Origin: Thalassoroseus pseudoceratinae
GTDB lineage: Bacteria > Planctomycetota > Planctomycetia > Planctomycetales > Planctomycetaceae
Reading direction: 5' to 3'
DNA: 64,000 nt
Assembly (NCBI RefSeq): GCF_011634775.1
Contig: NZ_JAALXT010000010.1
Coordinates: 90,307 to 154,306, forward strand
Shown here: positions 62,741-64,000 of the stretch, piece by piece
Position numbering within the stretch: position 1 is the stretch's first letter
Layout of the letters: the number at the start of each line of letters is the position of its first letter
Notes under the pieces: model-generated
What the model was told of the DNA's origin: nothing
Database searches by the model: none
The model's input: the letters and a program-made list of their open reading frames with translations, nothing else
Made by a program: the position numbers and the translations under genes

Positions 62741-62813
62741 TAGCCCGTCCAGGAATCGAACCTAGTCCAACAGCGAAATCAACATTACATCGGGAAACTT
62801 GCCGCCTCCGACT
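62741..62813 (-). tRNA. Degenerate tRNA-like sequence
   Basis: 73 bases ending with T-arm CTAGG TTCGATT CCTGG and acceptor strand ACGGGCT; five of seven acceptor pairs can form but no anticodon arm folds. Nine bases from the next one. Confidence 0.35.
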
Positions 62814-62922
62814 CTTGTGGTCATATCAATGTCCTCCGAAACAACCGTTGATCTGTTTGTTCAGGTGGTTCATAATCAACCTTTCTCTGGAAGTCTCTCT
62901 CCAAAGTCGGTGAAGACCATTT

Positions 62923-64000
62923 ATGCCCGAATCGCTTGCCGAGAGGTTCCAAGTTCTTTGGAACCAGCACCAGTCTGCGCCCGACGTTTTCGCTTTTCTG
63001 GAACAGCACAGCGAGTTGGACCGGGAAGGCCAACTCGCTGTGCTTCGAGTTGATCAACAACACCGCTGGAGAACCGAACAGTCGCTGACTGTCGAGGAGT
63101 ATCTGGCTCGGCTTCCTGATTTGGCAGGGGATTTGGAGTGCAAGGCGGAACTAGCGGTAGGCGAGTTCCAAGCTCGGCAGAATGGAGAATCGTCACCGAG
63201 CGTCGAAGAATTTCTATCTCGATTCTCGGACATCAGCGATACGCTTCGTCAAAAGCTCTCCAATTCGAATACGAGCAGTCCCAGTGTAGCTTTTGCCACA
63301 ACAGAAGACTTCGACTCAACCCAACTCGACCAACAGATCGGACGCTATCGTATTTTGCGGGATCTCAGTGAGGGAGCTTTCGGTCGGGTCATGCTAGCGT
63401 TCGATGAGGAACTCGAACGTCAAGTCGCTATCAAGGTGCCCAAGCCCGAACGATTTCAATCGGGGCAAGATGCGGAATTATATCTGGCGGAAGCTCGGAT
63501 GGTGGCGAGTTTTGACCATCCTCATATCGTGCCGGTCTATGACATGGGTCGCAGCGACGAGGGAGCCGTATACGTTGTGTCCAAGTTCATCGAGGGTTGC
63601 ACGCTGGCGGATCGGATCAAGCAGGATCGACCGTCTCCCGATGAGTCGGCGAAACTGCTGGCGGTGGTTGCCGAGGCTCTTCATCACGCCCACCAGAAAC
63701 GGCTCATCCATCGAGATATCAAGCCTGCCAACATTCTGATCGAGGAATCCGCTGGCACGCCCTACGTCGCCGACTTCGGGTTAGCGATCAAAGAAGAGGA
63801 TTATCTGAAAAGCGGTCGCCTAGCAGGAACACCAGCCTACATGAGTCCAGAGCAGGCCCGTGGCGAAGGTCATCGGTTGGACGGACGCAGTGACATTTTC
63901 AGTGTCGGGATTATTTTCTACGAACTCTTGACGGGGAAAAGGCCCTTCTGTGGAAGCTCATCCCATGAACTGATGGTTCAGATTTCGACGACCGAACCTA
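62923..64000 (+). CDS. Serine/threonine protein kinase, 3' end outside the window
   Basis: From ATG 62923 (MPESLAERFQVLWNQHQSAP) the frame is open to the window end (359 codons). About 140 residues of helical N-terminal region precede the kinase: glycine loop 'LSEGAFGRVMLAFD', Lys in 'VAIKVPKP', 'HPHIVPVYDMG', catalytic 'LIHRDIKPANILI', DFG in 'VADFGLAI', and 'AGTPAYMSPEQARGEG'. Eukaryote-like (PknB-type) kinases are abundant in planctomycetes. Further domains lie outside. Confidence 0.92.
   Translation, partial: MPESLAERFQVLWNQHQSAPDVFAFLEQHSELDREGQLAVLRVDQQHRWRTEQSLTVEEYLARLPDLAGDLECKAELAVGEFQARQNGESSPSVEEFLSRFSDISDTLRQKLSNSNTSSPSVAFATTEDFDSTQLDQQIGRYRILRDLSEGAFGRVMLAFDEELERQVAIKVPKPERFQSGQDAELYLAEARMVASFDHPHIVPVYDMGRSDEGAVYVVSKFIEGCTLADRIKQDRPSPDESAKLLAVVAEALHHAHQKRLIHRDIKPANILIEESAGTPYVADFGLAIKEEDYLKSGRLAGTPAYMSPEQARGEGHRLDGRSDIFSVGIIFYELLTGKRPFCGSSSHELMVQISTTEP

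Overview
The window is from a planctomycete (phylum Planctomycetota). The evidence is a DUF1592/DUF1588-type planctomycete cytochrome c gene next to a DUF1552 gene, Tat-exported sugar-isomerase and Gfo/Idh/MocA genes, several formylglycine sulfatases, and many small families I associate with planctomycetes. The genus cannot be read from the sequence.

Layout. 0-7.8 kb (+): surface/periplasmic catabolic genes: a LamG-like tail, a broken sulfatase, the DUF1592/DUF1552 pair, a sugar isomerase-like protein and an oxidoreductase. 8.2-15.8 kb (-): a compact operon that is the most interesting part of the window. It encodes a MoaD/ThiS-like beta-grasp protein, a ThiF/E1-like adenylyltransferase, a JAMM (JAB/MPN) peptidase and an E2-like domain fused to a Cys-rich RING/treble-clef-like tail. 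With them are a Ycf46-like AAA+ ATPase (one frameshift), DUF1257 (Ycf35-like), DUF2997 and several unknown small proteins. It ends in a strong terminator and is flanked upstream by a degenerate tRNA-Asn-like sequence. The gene content predicts a bacterial ubiquitin-like conjugation and deconjugation system with an AAA+ partner.

16.3-24 kb (+): a textbook sigma-54 promoter with an upstream inverted repeat drives aldehyde dehydrogenase, alcohol dehydrogenase, SDR and peroxiredoxin genes, followed by a PAS histidine kinase, a receiver protein and an NtrC-type sigma-54 activator. A second sigma-54-like promoter at 24.2 kb precedes an alginate-lyase/sulfatase polysaccharide cluster (24.3-30.5 kb) that contains gene fragments. 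32.6-39.5 kb: accessory genes, a toxin-antitoxin pair, a TetR regulator with its operator, and repeated HTH fragments. 40.3-48.2 kb: an oxidative/small-molecule detoxification cluster (-) divergent from a GAF-sigma-54 activator gene (+), with a sigma-54 promoter and palindromes between them.

48.4-60.2 kb: a decayed mobile-element and defence region. It holds an integrase and a beta-clamp-like gene with internal deletions, a GmrSD-like DUF262 protein, a GIY-YIG protein with a truncated paralogue, a DUF488-like protein and a type I restriction locus whose hsdM is reduced to a scar. A four-helix-bundle gene lies between 14-bp repeats. 60.4-62.9 kb: a ParA-like ATPase, an unknown protein, a SEC-C micro-protein and a cluster of tRNA-like genes. 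The window ends inside a Ser/Thr protein kinase gene.

Several genes carry single-nucleotide frameshifts, three of them as one extra C in a C-run. Either these genes are decaying or the assembly has homopolymer errors.
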